54,869 nucleotides of DNA, taken from the NCBI GenBank assembly GCA_945910395.1, contig CAMDYX010000014.1, forward strand, positions 1 through 54,869, given 5' to 3'. Below the pieces are notes generated by a model. The model was not told where the DNA came from and ran no database searches. It worked only from the letters and a program-made list of their open reading frames with translations. Both the position numbers and the translations under genes were made by a program. This stretch comes from an uncultured Agathobacter sp. Its GTDB lineage: Bacteria > Bacillota > Clostridia > Lachnospirales > Lachnospiraceae. Positions 8,416 to 17,635 of this stretch are shown piece by piece. Positions within the stretch are counted from its first letter, which is position 1. Each line of letters starts with the position of its first letter.

Positions 8416-9149
8416 GAACGTTTTCCATGACGGATACCGGCGTTCGAAGAGAAATGAATCAGGACTACTTCTTCGCGTCAGAGACGGCAGTTGGAAATCT
8501 CCCGAACCTGTTTATTGTGGCGGACGGAATGGGTGGCCATAAAGCAGGGGAGTATGCTTCAAGGTATACGATTGAGCGAGTAGTCGCATCTGTGGCGAGA
8601 AATTCGAAGGAAGAGCCGGTTACAATCATAAATGAAGCAATTATAAAAGCAAACGATATGCTGATTGCTGAGGCGAAAGAGGACAGTGCAAAAAAGGGCA
8701 TGGGGACTACGATTGTTGTCGCAACAATCATCGGCCGTAAGCTTTTTGTTGCAAATGTGGGAGACAGCAGATTGTATATTGTCGCAGACCGCATAAAGCA
8801 GATTACCAGAGATCATTCTCTTGTGGAGGAGATGGTCAGACTTGGTGAGATGGATGAAAAACAGGCAAGAAAACATCCGGATAAGAATATAATTACCAGA
8901 GCGGTGGGAGCGACGGACAGCATCGAGGTGGATTTCTTTGAAGTCGATCTGGATGTGAAGGATACAATTTTGATGTGTACAGATGGTTTGACCAACATGG
9001 TTGATGATGCACAGATTAAAGAAATCATAAGCGTTGGACAAAAGCCGAAGGAACAGGTAACCAACCTGGTTAAGGCGGCGAATCTGAATGGCGGAAAGGA
9101 TAATATTACCGCTATTGTAATCAAACCATTTGGGGACGAGGTGAAATGA
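8412..9149 (+). CDS. stp: PP2C-type Ser/Thr protein phosphatase (Stp/PrpC)
   Basis: Metal-dependent phosphatase that reverses PrkC phosphorylation, in the cytoplasm. PP2C signatures are in order: TDTGVRREMNQD at the N-terminus, VADGMGGHKAGE near 36, GMGTTIV near 96, NVGDSRLY near 116 and CTDGLTNMV near 194, supplying the Asp metal ligands. 245 residues is typical of bacterial single-domain PP2C. It overlaps the 3' end of rlmN by 4 nt and the prkC start by a few nt, so kinase and phosphatase are coupled. Confidence 0.95.
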   Translation: MRTFSMTDTGVRREMNQDYFFASETAVGNLPNLFIVADGMGGHKAGEYASRYTIERVVASVARNSKEEPVTIINEAIIKANDMLIAEAKEDSAKKGMGTTIVVATIIGRKLFVANVGDSRLYIVADRIKQITRDHSLVEEMVRLGEMDEKQARKHPDKNIITRAVGATDSIEVDFFEVDLDVKDTILMCTDGLTNMVDDAQIKEIISVGQKPKEQVTNLVKAANLNGGKDNITAIVIKPFGDEVK

Positions 9150-11251
9150 TGTTAACAGTAGGAATGTATTTAGCAGATAGATATGAAATTGTCGGCAAAG
9201 TCGGCGCAGGTGGAATGTCTGATGTATATAAGGCAAAGGATCATATATTAGGACGTTTTGTTGCAATTAAGGTATTAAAGCAGGAATTTTCGGAAGACCG
9301 CAATTTTGTTGCAAAATTCCGTTCGGAGGCACAGTCTGCTGCAGGACTTGAGCATCCAAATATCGTAAATATTTATGATGTCGGAAGTGAAGAGGGACTC
9401 TACTATATTGTGATGGAGTATGTAGAGGGCATTACCTTAAAGACTTACATCGAAAAGAAAGGGCAGCTTTCCTTCAAGGAGGCCATCAGCATTGCAATTC
9501 AAGTGGCAAGAGGAATTGAGTCTGCTCATAACAAGAATATCATTCATCGGGACATCAAACCGCAGAATATCATTATTTCCACAGAAGGAAAGGTGAAGGT
9601 TACCGACTTCGGTATCGCAAGAGCGGCCTCTTCCAATACCATCAGCTCCGATGTGATGGGATCCGTTCACTATGCTTCTCCGGAGCAGGCCAGAAACGGC
9701 TTTGTGGATAACCGCAGCGATATCTATTCCCTTGGTATCGTGATGTATGAGATGGTGACCGGACGTGTTCCCTTTGATGGGGATACTACCGTTGCCGTTG
9801 CGATTCAGCATTTGCAGGAAGAGATGGTAATTCCAAGCGTATATGCGCAAAACCTTCCAATAAGTTTAGAAAAAATCATACTAAAATGCGCCCAGAAGAA
9901 TCCGGACCGCCGTTATCAGTCCATGGAGGAGCTTTTAGCAGACCTTAGAAAATCCCTTATGAATCCAAACGAGGATTTTGTGGTCATTGCCCCGCTTGTG
10001 GACAACGGAAAGACAAAAGTAATCAGTGAGGAAGATATTTCCAAAATTAAGGGAAGCGTATCCGTCAGCCCGGCATCAGATGCAAAGGAACCGGAGAGCT
10101 TAGATGAGAAAAAGACGGATTCCTTTGATGATGAGGAGGATGTGGACGAAGATGAGGGCATTTTAAATCCGAAAATGGATAAGGCTGTTACTATCATGGG
10201 AATCGTTGTAGCAGCAATTATTGTCATTGTTATTATTTACTTTATGGGAATGCTGTTTGGACTTTTCAAATTCGGAAAGAAAGGCAATGACCAGACTCCT
10301 TCCACACAAACCCAGCAAACCGAGACACAGCAGCAGGAAATTCCTACTGTGACTCAGGTTTCTATGGTAAATGTGGTAGGTCTTTCCCAGGATGCTGCGA
10401 TTTCCCAGATTCAGGGATTGGGATTACTGGTCTCTATCTCTGTGGAGGAGTCCGATGAAGAGCAGGGGGTTGTATTAAGACAAAGTATTTCCGAGGGAGA
10501 CAAGGTTTCCCAGGGAAGCTATGTGGAACTGGTAATTTCGGGAGGTGCATCGGTTAAGATGGTTACGCTCACCGACCTGTCCGGAAAAGCAGAGGCAGAT
10601 GCAGTTTCACTTCTGACCGGACTTGGACTGGTGCCGGATAAGACTTACGAATACAGTGAGGAAGTAGCTGCCGGACTTGTTATTTCACAGGATCCCACCA
10701 CCGGCTATTCAGTAGCTGAGGGTTCAACGGTGAAGCTGATTATCAGTCAGGGAAAACAGGCTATCACCGCACCGAATGTCATCGGAAAGGATCAGAATAC
10801 TGCAGTAGCAGAGCTTTCTGCTACAGGACTTACCGTAACCGTTGCCCAGGAAAGCAACGATGCCTATCCGGCAGGAACCGTATTCTGGCAGAGCATCGAA
10901 GCAGGAAAGACTGTTGAACAGGGAAGTGCGATCACGATTACCGTAAGTGTAGGTTCCGGATCTGCCCCGGTAGAGGAAGCGAAATATGTATGCAACTACC
11001 AGTTAGCTGTTCCAGACGGAGTTTCCGCTGCAGATATTACCTTATATGATGGAAACGGCAATGTTTTAAGCAGCTGGAATCATGCAAGTGTGCAGGGCGG
11101 AAGTACCTACACAATCTCCATTCCGGGAATCACGGGCTCCTCTACGGGTACCATTAAAGTGACCTGGTATACGAGTGTAACGGATGAAGATGGAAACACA
11201 ACGGAAAAGACTACCAGCGAAACCTACGCGGTAACCTTCACAAAACAATAA
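9149..11251 (+). CDS. prkC: PASTA-domain Ser/Thr protein kinase
   Basis: Membrane kinase that senses cell-wall fragments through external PASTA domains and controls wall growth and dormancy in Firmicutes. The glycine loop is VGAGGMSD, the catalytic loop HRDIKPQN near 133 and the DFG segment VTDFGIARA near 152. One membrane helix sits at about 345-370. Three PASTA repeats span about 404-607, followed by an extra approximately 90-residue external beta-rich tail. ATG 9149 has better spacing from GAGG at 9138 than ATG 9146; either is possible. About 700 residues. Confidence 0.95.
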   Translation: MLTVGMYLADRYEIVGKVGAGGMSDVYKAKDHILGRFVAIKVLKQEFSEDRNFVAKFRSEAQSAAGLEHPNIVNIYDVGSEEGLYYIVMEYVEGITLKTYIEKKGQLSFKEAISIAIQVARGIESAHNKNIIHRDIKPQNIIISTEGKVKVTDFGIARAASSNTISSDVMGSVHYASPEQARNGFVDNRSDIYSLGIVMYEMVTGRVPFDGDTTVAVAIQHLQEEMVIPSVYAQNLPISLEKIILKCAQKNPDRRYQSMEELLADLRKSLMNPNEDFVVIAPLVDNGKTKVISEEDISKIKGSVSVSPASDAKEPESLDEKKTDSFDDEEDVDEDEGILNPKMDKAVTIMGIVVAAIIVIVIIYFMGMLFGLFKFGKKGNDQTPSTQTQQTETQQQEIPTVTQVSMVNVVGLSQDAAISQIQGLGLLVSISVEESDEEQGVVLRQSISEGDKVSQGSYVELVISGGASVKMVTLTDLSGKAEADAVSLLTGLGLVPDKTYEYSEEVAAGLVISQDPTTGYSVAEGSTVKLIISQGKQAITAPNVIGKDQNTAVAELSATGLTVTVAQESNDAYPAGTVFWQSIEAGKTVEQGSAITITVSVGSGSAPVEEAKYVCNYQLAVPDGVSAADITLYDGNGNVLSSWNHASVQGGSTYTISIPGITGSSTGTIKVTWYTSVTDEDGNTTEKTTSETYAVTFTKQ

Positions 11252-11254
11252 TAT

Positions 11255-12139
11255 ATGCAGGGAAAGATTATGAAAGGAATTTCCGGTTTCTACTATGTTT
11301 ACGTAGCAGGAACCGGAATTTATGAATGTAAAGCAAAGGGTGCTTTTCGAAAAGATGGAATCAAACCATTGATCGGTGATCAGGTAGAAATTACGGAAAC
11401 ACAGGATAGTGAGATTGAGCTTACAGGAAACGTGGATCATATCCTTCCGCGGAAGAATGTGCTGATTCGTCCGGCAGTTGCCAATATAGATATGGCCCTT
11501 GTCATTTTTGCAGCTGCGAAACCGGAGCCCAATTTTAATCTGCTGGATCGCTTCTTATGTATGATGGAATTTCAGAAGGTTCCGGTCACTATCTGTTTTA
11601 ATAAGTGCGATCTGATTTCGGAAGAGGAAAAAGAGAGGCTAAGACAGATTTACAAAGCTTCCGGATATCCGATTCTTTTTACCAGCACAAAAACAGGGGA
11701 GAGCATGGAGGCTTTAAAAGCCTGCCTGAGGGGAAAAACAACAACCGTAGCGGGACCCTCCGGAGTAGGAAAATCCTCTATTATTAACTGTCTGCAAAGC
11801 CATCTCCATATGGAAACCGGTGACATCAGCGCAAAAATTGAACGGGGAAAGAATACCACAAGACATTCCCAGATCGTACCGATCATGGAGGACAGCTTTA
11901 TTATGGATACGCCGGGGTTCAGCTCCATGGATGTTCCCGGGATGGAAAAGGAAGATTTGTGGAAATGCTATCCGGAGTTTCTTCCCTTTGAACCATATTG
12001 CAGATTTCAGGGCTGCAGTCATGTGAATGAGCCGGATTGCGGAGTAAAAGAAGCGTTATCGGATGGAAAGATTTCAAAAATACGTTATGAGAATTATGTT
12101 CTGATCTATCAAGAGATGAAGAACCTGAGGAAATATTAG
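11255..12139 (+). CDS. rsgA: Small ribosomal subunit biogenesis GTPase
   Basis: Circularly permuted GTPase that checks late 30S assembly. An N-terminal OB fold comes first, then G4 FNKCD near 115, the P-loop GPSGVGKSS near 166, G3 DTPGFSSMD near 218, and a C-terminal zinc knuckle with Cys/His ligands in CRFQGCSHVNEPDC near 248. 294 residues is standard. The longer start MQGKIMKGISGFYYV resembles the family N-terminus, although ATG 11270 has the better Shine-Dalgarno. It lies between prkC and rpe, as in many Firmicutes. Confidence 0.95.
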   Translation: MQGKIMKGISGFYYVYVAGTGIYECKAKGAFRKDGIKPLIGDQVEITETQDSEIELTGNVDHILPRKNVLIRPAVANIDMALVIFAAAKPEPNFNLLDRFLCMMEFQKVPVTICFNKCDLISEEEKERLRQIYKASGYPILFTSTKTGESMEALKACLRGKTTTVAGPSGVGKSSIINCLQSHLHMETGDISAKIERGKNTTRHSQIVPIMEDSFIMDTPGFSSMDVPGMEKEDLWKCYPEFLPFEPYCRFQGCSHVNEPDCGVKEALSDGKISKIRYENYVLIYQEMKNLRKY

Positions 12140-12148
12140 GAGGCAGTT

Positions 12149-12802
12149 ATGAACTGTTTATCACCATCGATCTTGTCGGCAGATTATGCAATGTTAGGCG
12201 AGCAGATCAAAATGTTAGACCGGGCGGGAGCCCAATATGTGCATATTGATGTAATGGATGGAAATTTTGTGCCAAGCATTTCCATTGGACTTCCGGTTAT
12301 AAAAAGTATCCGAAAATGCACGGACCGCATGTTTGATGTCCATTTGATGATCGAGGAACCAATCCGGTATATTCAGGAATTTGCCGATGCAGGAGCAGAT
12401 ATTATTACGGTTCATGCAGAGGCCTGCAGACATCTGGATCGAACCATAGCTGCAATCAAAGAAAGAGGGCTGCTTGCCGGTGTGGCACTCAATCCGGCAA
12501 CCCCGATTGAAGCCATTCGCTATATCCTGCCAAAGGTGGATATGATTTTGATCATGACGGTAAACCCGGGATTTGGCGGACAGGAGCTGATTCCCTACAC
12601 CGTAGATAAAGTAAGAGAATTACGGCAGCTGCTTCTTAAAACAGGAAATAAGGCGGATATTGAGGTGGACGGCGGAGTAAATCTATCCAATGTGGAAACC
12701 TTGCTTTCGGCAGGAGCAAATATTATTGTTGCGGGGAACGCTGTTTTTTCCGGCGATATCGAAGAAAATGTGGCAGGCTTTTTAAATATTTTGAACGCAT
12801 AG
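12149..12802 (+). CDS. rpe: Ribulose-phosphate 3-epimerase
   Basis: Interconverts ribulose-5-phosphate and xylulose-5-phosphate in the pentose phosphate pathway. A TIM barrel with SILSADYAMLG at the start, the metal and catalytic residues in HIDVMDG and VHLMIEEP, the flexible loop NPGFGGQ and the phosphate site near EVDGGVN. 217 residues is typical. TTAGGAGG lies upstream of the ATG, 9 nt after the rsgA stop. Confidence 0.96.
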   Translation: MNCLSPSILSADYAMLGEQIKMLDRAGAQYVHIDVMDGNFVPSISIGLPVIKSIRKCTDRMFDVHLMIEEPIRYIQEFADAGADIITVHAEACRHLDRTIAAIKERGLLAGVALNPATPIEAIRYILPKVDMILIMTVNPGFGGQELIPYTVDKVRELRQLLLKTGNKADIEVDGGVNLSNVETLLSAGANIIVAGNAVFSGDIEENVAGFLNILNA

Positions 12803-12828
12803 CTTTCTATATGGGGAAGGAGAGAAAA

Positions 12829-13476
12829 ATGAAGGGACTAATTATTGGGGGCGGAAACGTAAACGATGAACTGATTTGTGAGCAGATAAAAAAGGGAGGA
12901 TACGACCTTGTCATTGCAGCAGACGCAGGAATGGAGGTATTGTACCGGCACCATCTGACACCGGATATCATTGTGGGAGATTTTGATTCGGTTGGAAAAG
13001 AGGCACTTTCTTATTTTAAACAAAATGAGAGGGTAGAGATGATTGAGCTCTGCCCCATCAAGGATGATACGGATATCGAGCATGCGATCCGGGATGCAAT
13101 CAGCAGAGGCGTGACAAAGCTTTCTATCTTTGGCGCCACAGGAAAACGGATCGATCATGTGCTGGGGAATATTGCTCTCCTTGGAATCGGAATCGAGAGT
13201 GATGTAGAGATTATGATTTATGATGAATGTAATCGCATTCGTCTGGTAAGGGATTGCCTTACCATCCAAAAGAAGGAACAGTATGGAACCTTTGTGTCCA
13301 TTCTCCCTTACGGTGCGTATGCAAAGGGAGTTACCCTTACCGGCTTTAAGTACAATCTGTCCGAATGTAATCTTGGGGGATTTAATACCTTAGGAATCAG
13401 CAACCAGATTGAGGAGGAAGAGGCTGTTATTCAGGTAAAAGAGGGAATATTACTCGTGATAGAGTCAAGAGATTAA
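12829..13476 (+). CDS. thiN: Thiamine pyrophosphokinase
   Basis: Converts thiamine to thiamine pyrophosphate. Recognised by GGGNVNDELI at the N-terminus, VGDFDSV near 48 and KDDTDIEHA near 75, the catalytic and ATP/Mg-binding segments of the family, followed by a C-terminal beta domain that binds thiamine. 215 residues from ATG 12829, chosen because AAGGAGA sits 7 nt upstream; the ATG at 12811 adds six residues that overlap that site. Last gene of the housekeeping run: its stop codon lies within a terminator. Confidence 0.93.
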   Translation: MKGLIIGGGNVNDELICEQIKKGGYDLVIAADAGMEVLYRHHLTPDIIVGDFDSVGKEALSYFKQNERVEMIELCPIKDDTDIEHAIRDAISRGVTKLSIFGATGKRIDHVLGNIALLGIGIESDVEIMIYDECNRIRLVRDCLTIQKKEQYGTFVSILPYGAYAKGVTLTGFKYNLSECNLGGFNTLGISNQIEEEEAVIQVKEGILLVIESRD

Positions 13477-13505
13477 GGAAAGCAGCAATGCTTTCCTTTT
13501 GTTTG
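13475..13505 (+). terminator. Terminator of the housekeeping cluster
   Basis: AAGGAAAGCA pairs with TGCTTTCCTT over a GCAA loop, then a T-rich tail. The stem begins on the thiN stop codon. It separates the priA-to-thiN run from the nucleoside transporter operon. Confidence 0.9.
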
Positions 13506-13559
13506 TTCATATTGTCTGAAAAAAAATGATAAAATTTTCATTTTTCAACATTTTTCGTA

Positions 13560-13588
13560 TTGAATTTCATTTGTGGTTTTGCTAAGAT
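13560..13588 (+). promoter_or_regulatory. Sigma-A type promoter of the BMP transporter operon
   Basis: TTGAAT at 13560-13565, a 17-nt spacer and TAAGAT at 13583-13588 with a TG one base upstream (extended -10). It lies 63 nt before the lipoprotein ATG. No riboswitch-like fold is apparent in the remaining leader. Confidence 0.65.
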
Positions 13589-13650
13589 TTTTTTCATAGT
13601 CGGCGTAGTAGGCTGACCAAAAACAATTTCATTAAAAGAGGAGAAAAACA

Positions 13651-14895
13651 ATGAAAAAGATTACTGCACTTGTACTTTCACTTGTTATGGCGCTTGGACT
13701 TGTTGCTTGTGGTTCTGCTTCAGAAAACAATGCATCGAACAATGCCCAGGCTTCCACAGAACAGGGAGCATCCGTAGAGACTGTTTCCAACATCAAGGCT
13801 GGATTTATTTTCCTTCATGATGAGAACTCTACTTATGACTTGAACTTCCTTAACGCAGCAAAAGAAGCTTGTGAGAAGGCTGGTATTGAGTACGAAATCA
13901 AGACAAACATTCCAGAAGGACAGGAGTGTTACGAGGCTGCATGTGAGCTTGCAGACAATGGATGTAATTTCATTTTTGCAGACAGCTTTGGACATGAGGA
14001 CTACATGATCGAAGCTGCAAAGGAGTATCCGGAGGTTCAGTTCTGCCATGCCACCGGAACAAAGGCTCATACAGAGGGCTTAGACAATTACCATAATGCA
14101 TTCGCTTCTATCTACGAGGGACGTTATCTTGCAGGTATCGCAGCTGGTATGAAGTTAAACGAGATGATCGAAGCCGGTGAGATTACCGAGGATCAGGCTA
14201 AGATGGGATATGTTGGTGCATTTACTTATGCAGAGGTTATTTCCGGATATACATCCTTCTTCCTTGGAGCAAGAAGTGTTTGCCCATCTGCTACTATGGA
14301 AGTTACCTTTACCGGATCATGGTATGATGAGACTGCTGAGAAGGAAGGCGCAAACAAGCTTATCGAGAATGGCTGCGTACTGATCAGCCAGCATGCAGAT
14401 TCCATGGGTGCTCCAACTGCTTGTGAGACCGCAGGTGTACCTGACGTTTCTTACAACGGAAGTACCGCAAGCGCATGCCCGAACACCTTTATCGTTTCTT
14501 CCAGAATTAACTGGGTACCATATTTCGAGTACTGCTTCGACTGCATGAACAACGGAACAGCAATCGCAACAGACTGGTCCGGAACAATCGAGACCGGCTC
14601 TGTAGTTCTTACCGATCTTGGAAGCGCTGCAGCAGAAGGAACACAGGAAGCTATCGATGCTGCTTCTGCAGATATCGTTGCAGGAAACCTTCATGTATTT
14701 GATACAGCAACCTTTACTGTTGATGGTGCTGCTGTTACTTCTTATATGGCTGACGTTGATACCGATGCAAACTACGAAGGAGATCATGAGGTTATCGTTG
14801 ACGGATATTTCAGCGAGTCTGGAGAAGGATTCCGTTCTGCACCTTACTTCAACTTAAATATCGATGGAATTTCTCTTCTTGATACAGCATTCTAA
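13651..14895 (+). CDS. BMP-family nucleoside-binding lipoprotein
   Basis: Substrate-binding lipoprotein of a BMP/PnrA-type ABC importer for purine nucleosides or related compounds. A signal peptide (MKKITALVLSLVMALG) leads to the lipobox LVACGS, so Cys20 is the lipid anchor. The mature part starts with a Ser/Asn/Ala-rich linker. The periplasmic-binding fold includes the family-like GFIFLHDE start and a conserved GIAAGMKLNE segment. 414 residues. AGAGGAG precedes the ATG. Codons look more biased than in neighbours, fitting high expression. The following terminator would make it more abundant than the membrane parts. The nucleoside specificity is inferred from the family and the xpt neighbour. 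Confidence 0.88.
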   Translation: MKKITALVLSLVMALGLVACGSASENNASNNAQASTEQGASVETVSNIKAGFIFLHDENSTYDLNFLNAAKEACEKAGIEYEIKTNIPEGQECYEAACELADNGCNFIFADSFGHEDYMIEAAKEYPEVQFCHATGTKAHTEGLDNYHNAFASIYEGRYLAGIAAGMKLNEMIEAGEITEDQAKMGYVGAFTYAEVISGYTSFFLGARSVCPSATMEVTFTGSWYDETAEKEGANKLIENGCVLISQHADSMGAPTACETAGVPDVSYNGSTASACPNTFIVSSRINWVPYFEYCFDCMNNGTAIATDWSGTIETGSVVLTDLGSAAAEGTQEAIDAASADIVAGNLHVFDTATFTVDGAAVTSYMADVDTDANYEGDHEVIVDGYFSESGEGFRSAPYFNLNIDGISLLDTAF

Positions 14896-14940
14896 TTAAA
14901 CGCTGATCTGTAAGAAGGAAACATTGGATGAAAAAAATTT

Positions 14941-14970
14941 AGGGGACGTTAAAGCAGCGTCCCCTTTTTT
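14941..14970 (+). terminator. Partial terminator between lipoprotein and ATPase genes
   Basis: GGGGACG pairs with CGTCCCC, followed by TTTTTT. It lies inside the operon, so some transcripts should stop after the binding protein. This is a common way to make the binding protein in excess. Confidence 0.85.
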
Positions 14971-15003
14971 CTGATAATAAGATATAATAAAGGAGAACAG
15001 CCC

Positions 15004-16530
15004 ATGGAAAGCAAAATTGCTGCTGTAGCCATGAAGAACATCACGAAGACATTTGGTTCTGTGGTGGCAAATGAAAAGGTGAATCTTGAGATAAACAGAG
15101 GAGAGATTCTTGCACTATTAGGAGAAAACGGTAGTGGAAAGACAACGCTTATGAATATGCTCTCCGGCATTTATTATCCGGATGAAGGACAAATTTTTAT
15201 CAATGGAAAAGAGGAAGTAATCGCGTCCCCAAAGGATGCGTACAGGCTTGGAATCGGAATGGTTCATCAGCATTTCAAATTAATTGATGTGTTTACCGCT
15301 GCAGAGAATATTACTCTTGGACAGAAAGGGAAGCTTAATATAAAAGCAGCAACGGCAAAAATCAAGGAAATTTGCGATAAATATGGGTTTGATGTGGATC
15401 CAAACAAAAAAATCTACGACATGTCTGTATCGGAAAAGCAGACTGTTGAGATCGTTAAGGTATTATATCGGGGGGCTGATATTCTGATTTTGGATGAGCC
15501 GACTGCGGTGCTGACCCCACAGGAGACTGAGAAGCTGTTTCATGTTATGCGGAATATGAAAGAGGATGGCAAGGCAATTATCATCATCACACATAAGATG
15601 CATGAGGTGGAGGCAATTTCGGACCGGGTAGCGGTACTTCGCAAAGGACAGTATATCGGAGATATGATGACAAAGGATACCAATGCAACGGAAATGACCA
15701 ATATGATGGTGGGCAGAACGGTTTCTTTGAACATCAAGCGAAATAAGCCGGTTGATCCAAAACCTCGAATTAAAGTGGAAAATCTGACGGTAAAGAATGA
15801 AGAAGGAGTTGTCAAACTAGACAATGTTTCCTTTACCGCAAACAGCGGAGAAATTCTTGGTATTGCCGGAATCTCCGGCTGCGGACAGAAGGAACTCTTA
15901 GAAGCAATTGCGGGACTTCAGAAGACCGAGAGTGGAAGTGTGACCTTTATTTCCGATGAGAAGACCACAGAGCTTCTTGGCTTGGACCCAAGAAAAATAG
16001 CAGATATGGGAGTTACACTTTCCTTTGTTCCCGAGGATCGTCTCGGAATGGGGCTGGTGGGCAATATGGACATTACAAATAACATGCTTCTTCGCTCCTT
16101 CCGAAAGGGAAAAACGATTTTTGCAGACCGCAAAGCTCCAAGGGAGCTGGCAGAAAACATCGTAGAGGATCTTGAGGTTGTTACTCCGGGAATTACGACT
16201 CCGGTCAGACGTCTTTCCGGTGGTAATGTACAAAAGGTTCTGGTGGGAAGAGAGATTTCTTCTGCGCCGACGGTTCTTCTGACCGCATATGCAGTAAGAG
16301 GACTGGATATCAATTCTGCCTATACGATTTATGACCTGATTAATGAGCAGAAGGAGAAGGGTGTGGCGGTCATCTTCGTCGGAGAGGATTTGGATGTACT
16401 CTTAGAGCTGTCAGACCGGATTCTGGTTCTCTGCGGCGGAAAGGTAAGCGGAATCGTAGATGGTCCTACCGCAGATAAAAATCAGGTAGGAATGATGATG
16501 ACACAGATAGGAGGACAAAACAATGGCTAA
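15004..16530 (+). CDS. Nucleoside/sugar-type ABC importer, double ATPase subunit
   Basis: Energises the BMP-type importer. Two nucleotide-binding domains lie in tandem. The first has Walker A GENGSGKTT (near 40) and Walker B ILILDEPT. The second has a degenerate Walker A GISGCGQKE, a good signature LSGGNVQKV, and TAYAVRGLD where relatives more often have a QPTRGLD-like sequence. One competent and one degenerate ATP site is normal for this subfamily (RbsA/YufO type). 508 residues. AAAGGAG precedes the ATG. It overlaps the next gene by 8 nt. Confidence 0.92.
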   Translation: MESKIAAVAMKNITKTFGSVVANEKVNLEINRGEILALLGENGSGKTTLMNMLSGIYYPDEGQIFINGKEEVIASPKDAYRLGIGMVHQHFKLIDVFTAAENITLGQKGKLNIKAATAKIKEICDKYGFDVDPNKKIYDMSVSEKQTVEIVKVLYRGADILILDEPTAVLTPQETEKLFHVMRNMKEDGKAIIIITHKMHEVEAISDRVAVLRKGQYIGDMMTKDTNATEMTNMMVGRTVSLNIKRNKPVDPKPRIKVENLTVKNEEGVVKLDNVSFTANSGEILGIAGISGCGQKELLEAIAGLQKTESGSVTFISDEKTTELLGLDPRKIADMGVTLSFVPEDRLGMGLVGNMDITNNMLLRSFRKGKTIFADRKAPRELAENIVEDLEVVTPGITTPVRRLSGGNVQKVLVGREISSAPTVLLTAYAVRGLDINSAYTIYDLINEQKEKGVAVIFVGEDLDVLLELSDRILVLCGGKVSGIVDGPTADKNQVGMMMTQIGGQNNG

Positions 16531-17635
16531 AGCAGAAAATCATGAGCCGTTTATACATATTTCAAAGCGTGATGTCCTTCCGTGGTACAAGTCTATGGGC
16601 ATCCGTGCAGTCGCAATCCTTGCGGCACTGGTTGCTTGTGCAATCGTAACCATGGTGTTAACCGGCGATAATCCGATTTCGATTTACGCAGCAATCTTTC
16701 GTGGAGCATTCGGTTCCGCAAGAAAAACCTGGGTAACGTTACAGAGCATGTCCATTTTGCTTTTGATTTCCCTTGCACTTACACCGGCCTTTAAAATGCG
16801 TTTCTGGAATATCGGTGGAGAAGGACAGGTACTGATCGGCGGCCTTGCAGCAGCAGCCTGCATGATCTGCCTTGGCGGGAAGCTTTCCAATGGGGTTCTG
16901 ATTCCTGTTATGATTGTGGCAAGTATTGCAGCAGGTGCCTTTTGGGCATTCATCCCGGCCTTCTTAAAGGCAAAGTGGAATACGAATGAAACCCTTTCCA
17001 CCCTGATGATGAACTATATCGGAATTCAGCTCGTGGCGTATTTTACCGTATACTGGGAGGTGCCGAAGGGCTCCGGAAAGATCGGAATCATTAATCAGAA
17101 TGGCAATGAGGGATGGCTTCCTCAGATTGCAGGATCAAAATACCTGCTGGCAATCATCGTTGCAGTTGTGGTGACCATTGCCATGTATATCTACTTAAAT
17201 TACAGCAAACATGGATATGAGCTTACCGTGGTAGGTGAGAGTGAACAGACGGCACGCTATGTGGGAATTAAGGTGTCAAAGGTTATTATCCGCACCATGC
17301 TTTTATCCGGCGCCATCTGCGGACTTGTAGGATTGCTGCTGGTTGCGGGAATCAATCATACCATTACCACCACCATTACAGACGGACAGGGATTTACCGC
17401 AGTTATGGTATCCTGGATGGCAAAGTTCAACCCGATTTATATGATATTTGCGAGCTTCCTTATCGTGTTCTTAAACCGCGGAGCAAGCGAAATTTCAACG
17501 GCCTTTGGTCTGAATCATTCATTTTCGGATATTTTGACAGGAATTATTCTTTTCTTCATTATCGGATGCGAATTCTTTATCACCTATAAGATCAGCTTCC
17601 GCAAAAAGAACGGAAAGGAGGAGAAAGCATCATGA
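16523..17635 (+). CDS. BMP-type ABC importer permease 1
   Basis: Inner-membrane permease of the YufP/branched-chain type. It has about ten hydrophobic segments. The GEGQVLIGGLAAA stretch (near 98) and the VVGESEQTARYVGI cytoplasmic loop (near 235) are typical of this permease family and are the likely ATPase contact. 370 residues. Overlaps both neighbours (8 nt and 4 nt), so stoichiometric synthesis is likely. Confidence 0.9.
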   Translation: MAKAENHEPFIHISKRDVLPWYKSMGIRAVAILAALVACAIVTMVLTGDNPISIYAAIFRGAFGSARKTWVTLQSMSILLLISLALTPAFKMRFWNIGGEGQVLIGGLAAAACMICLGGKLSNGVLIPVMIVASIAAGAFWAFIPAFLKAKWNTNETLSTLMMNYIGIQLVAYFTVYWEVPKGSGKIGIINQNGNEGWLPQIAGSKYLLAIIVAVVVTIAMYIYLNYSKHGYELTVVGESEQTARYVGIKVSKVIIRTMLLSGAICGLVGLLLVAGINHTITTTITDGQGFTAVMVSWMAKFNPIYMIFASFLIVFLNRGASEISTAFGLNHSFSDILTGIILFFIIGCEFFITYKISFRKKNGKEEKAS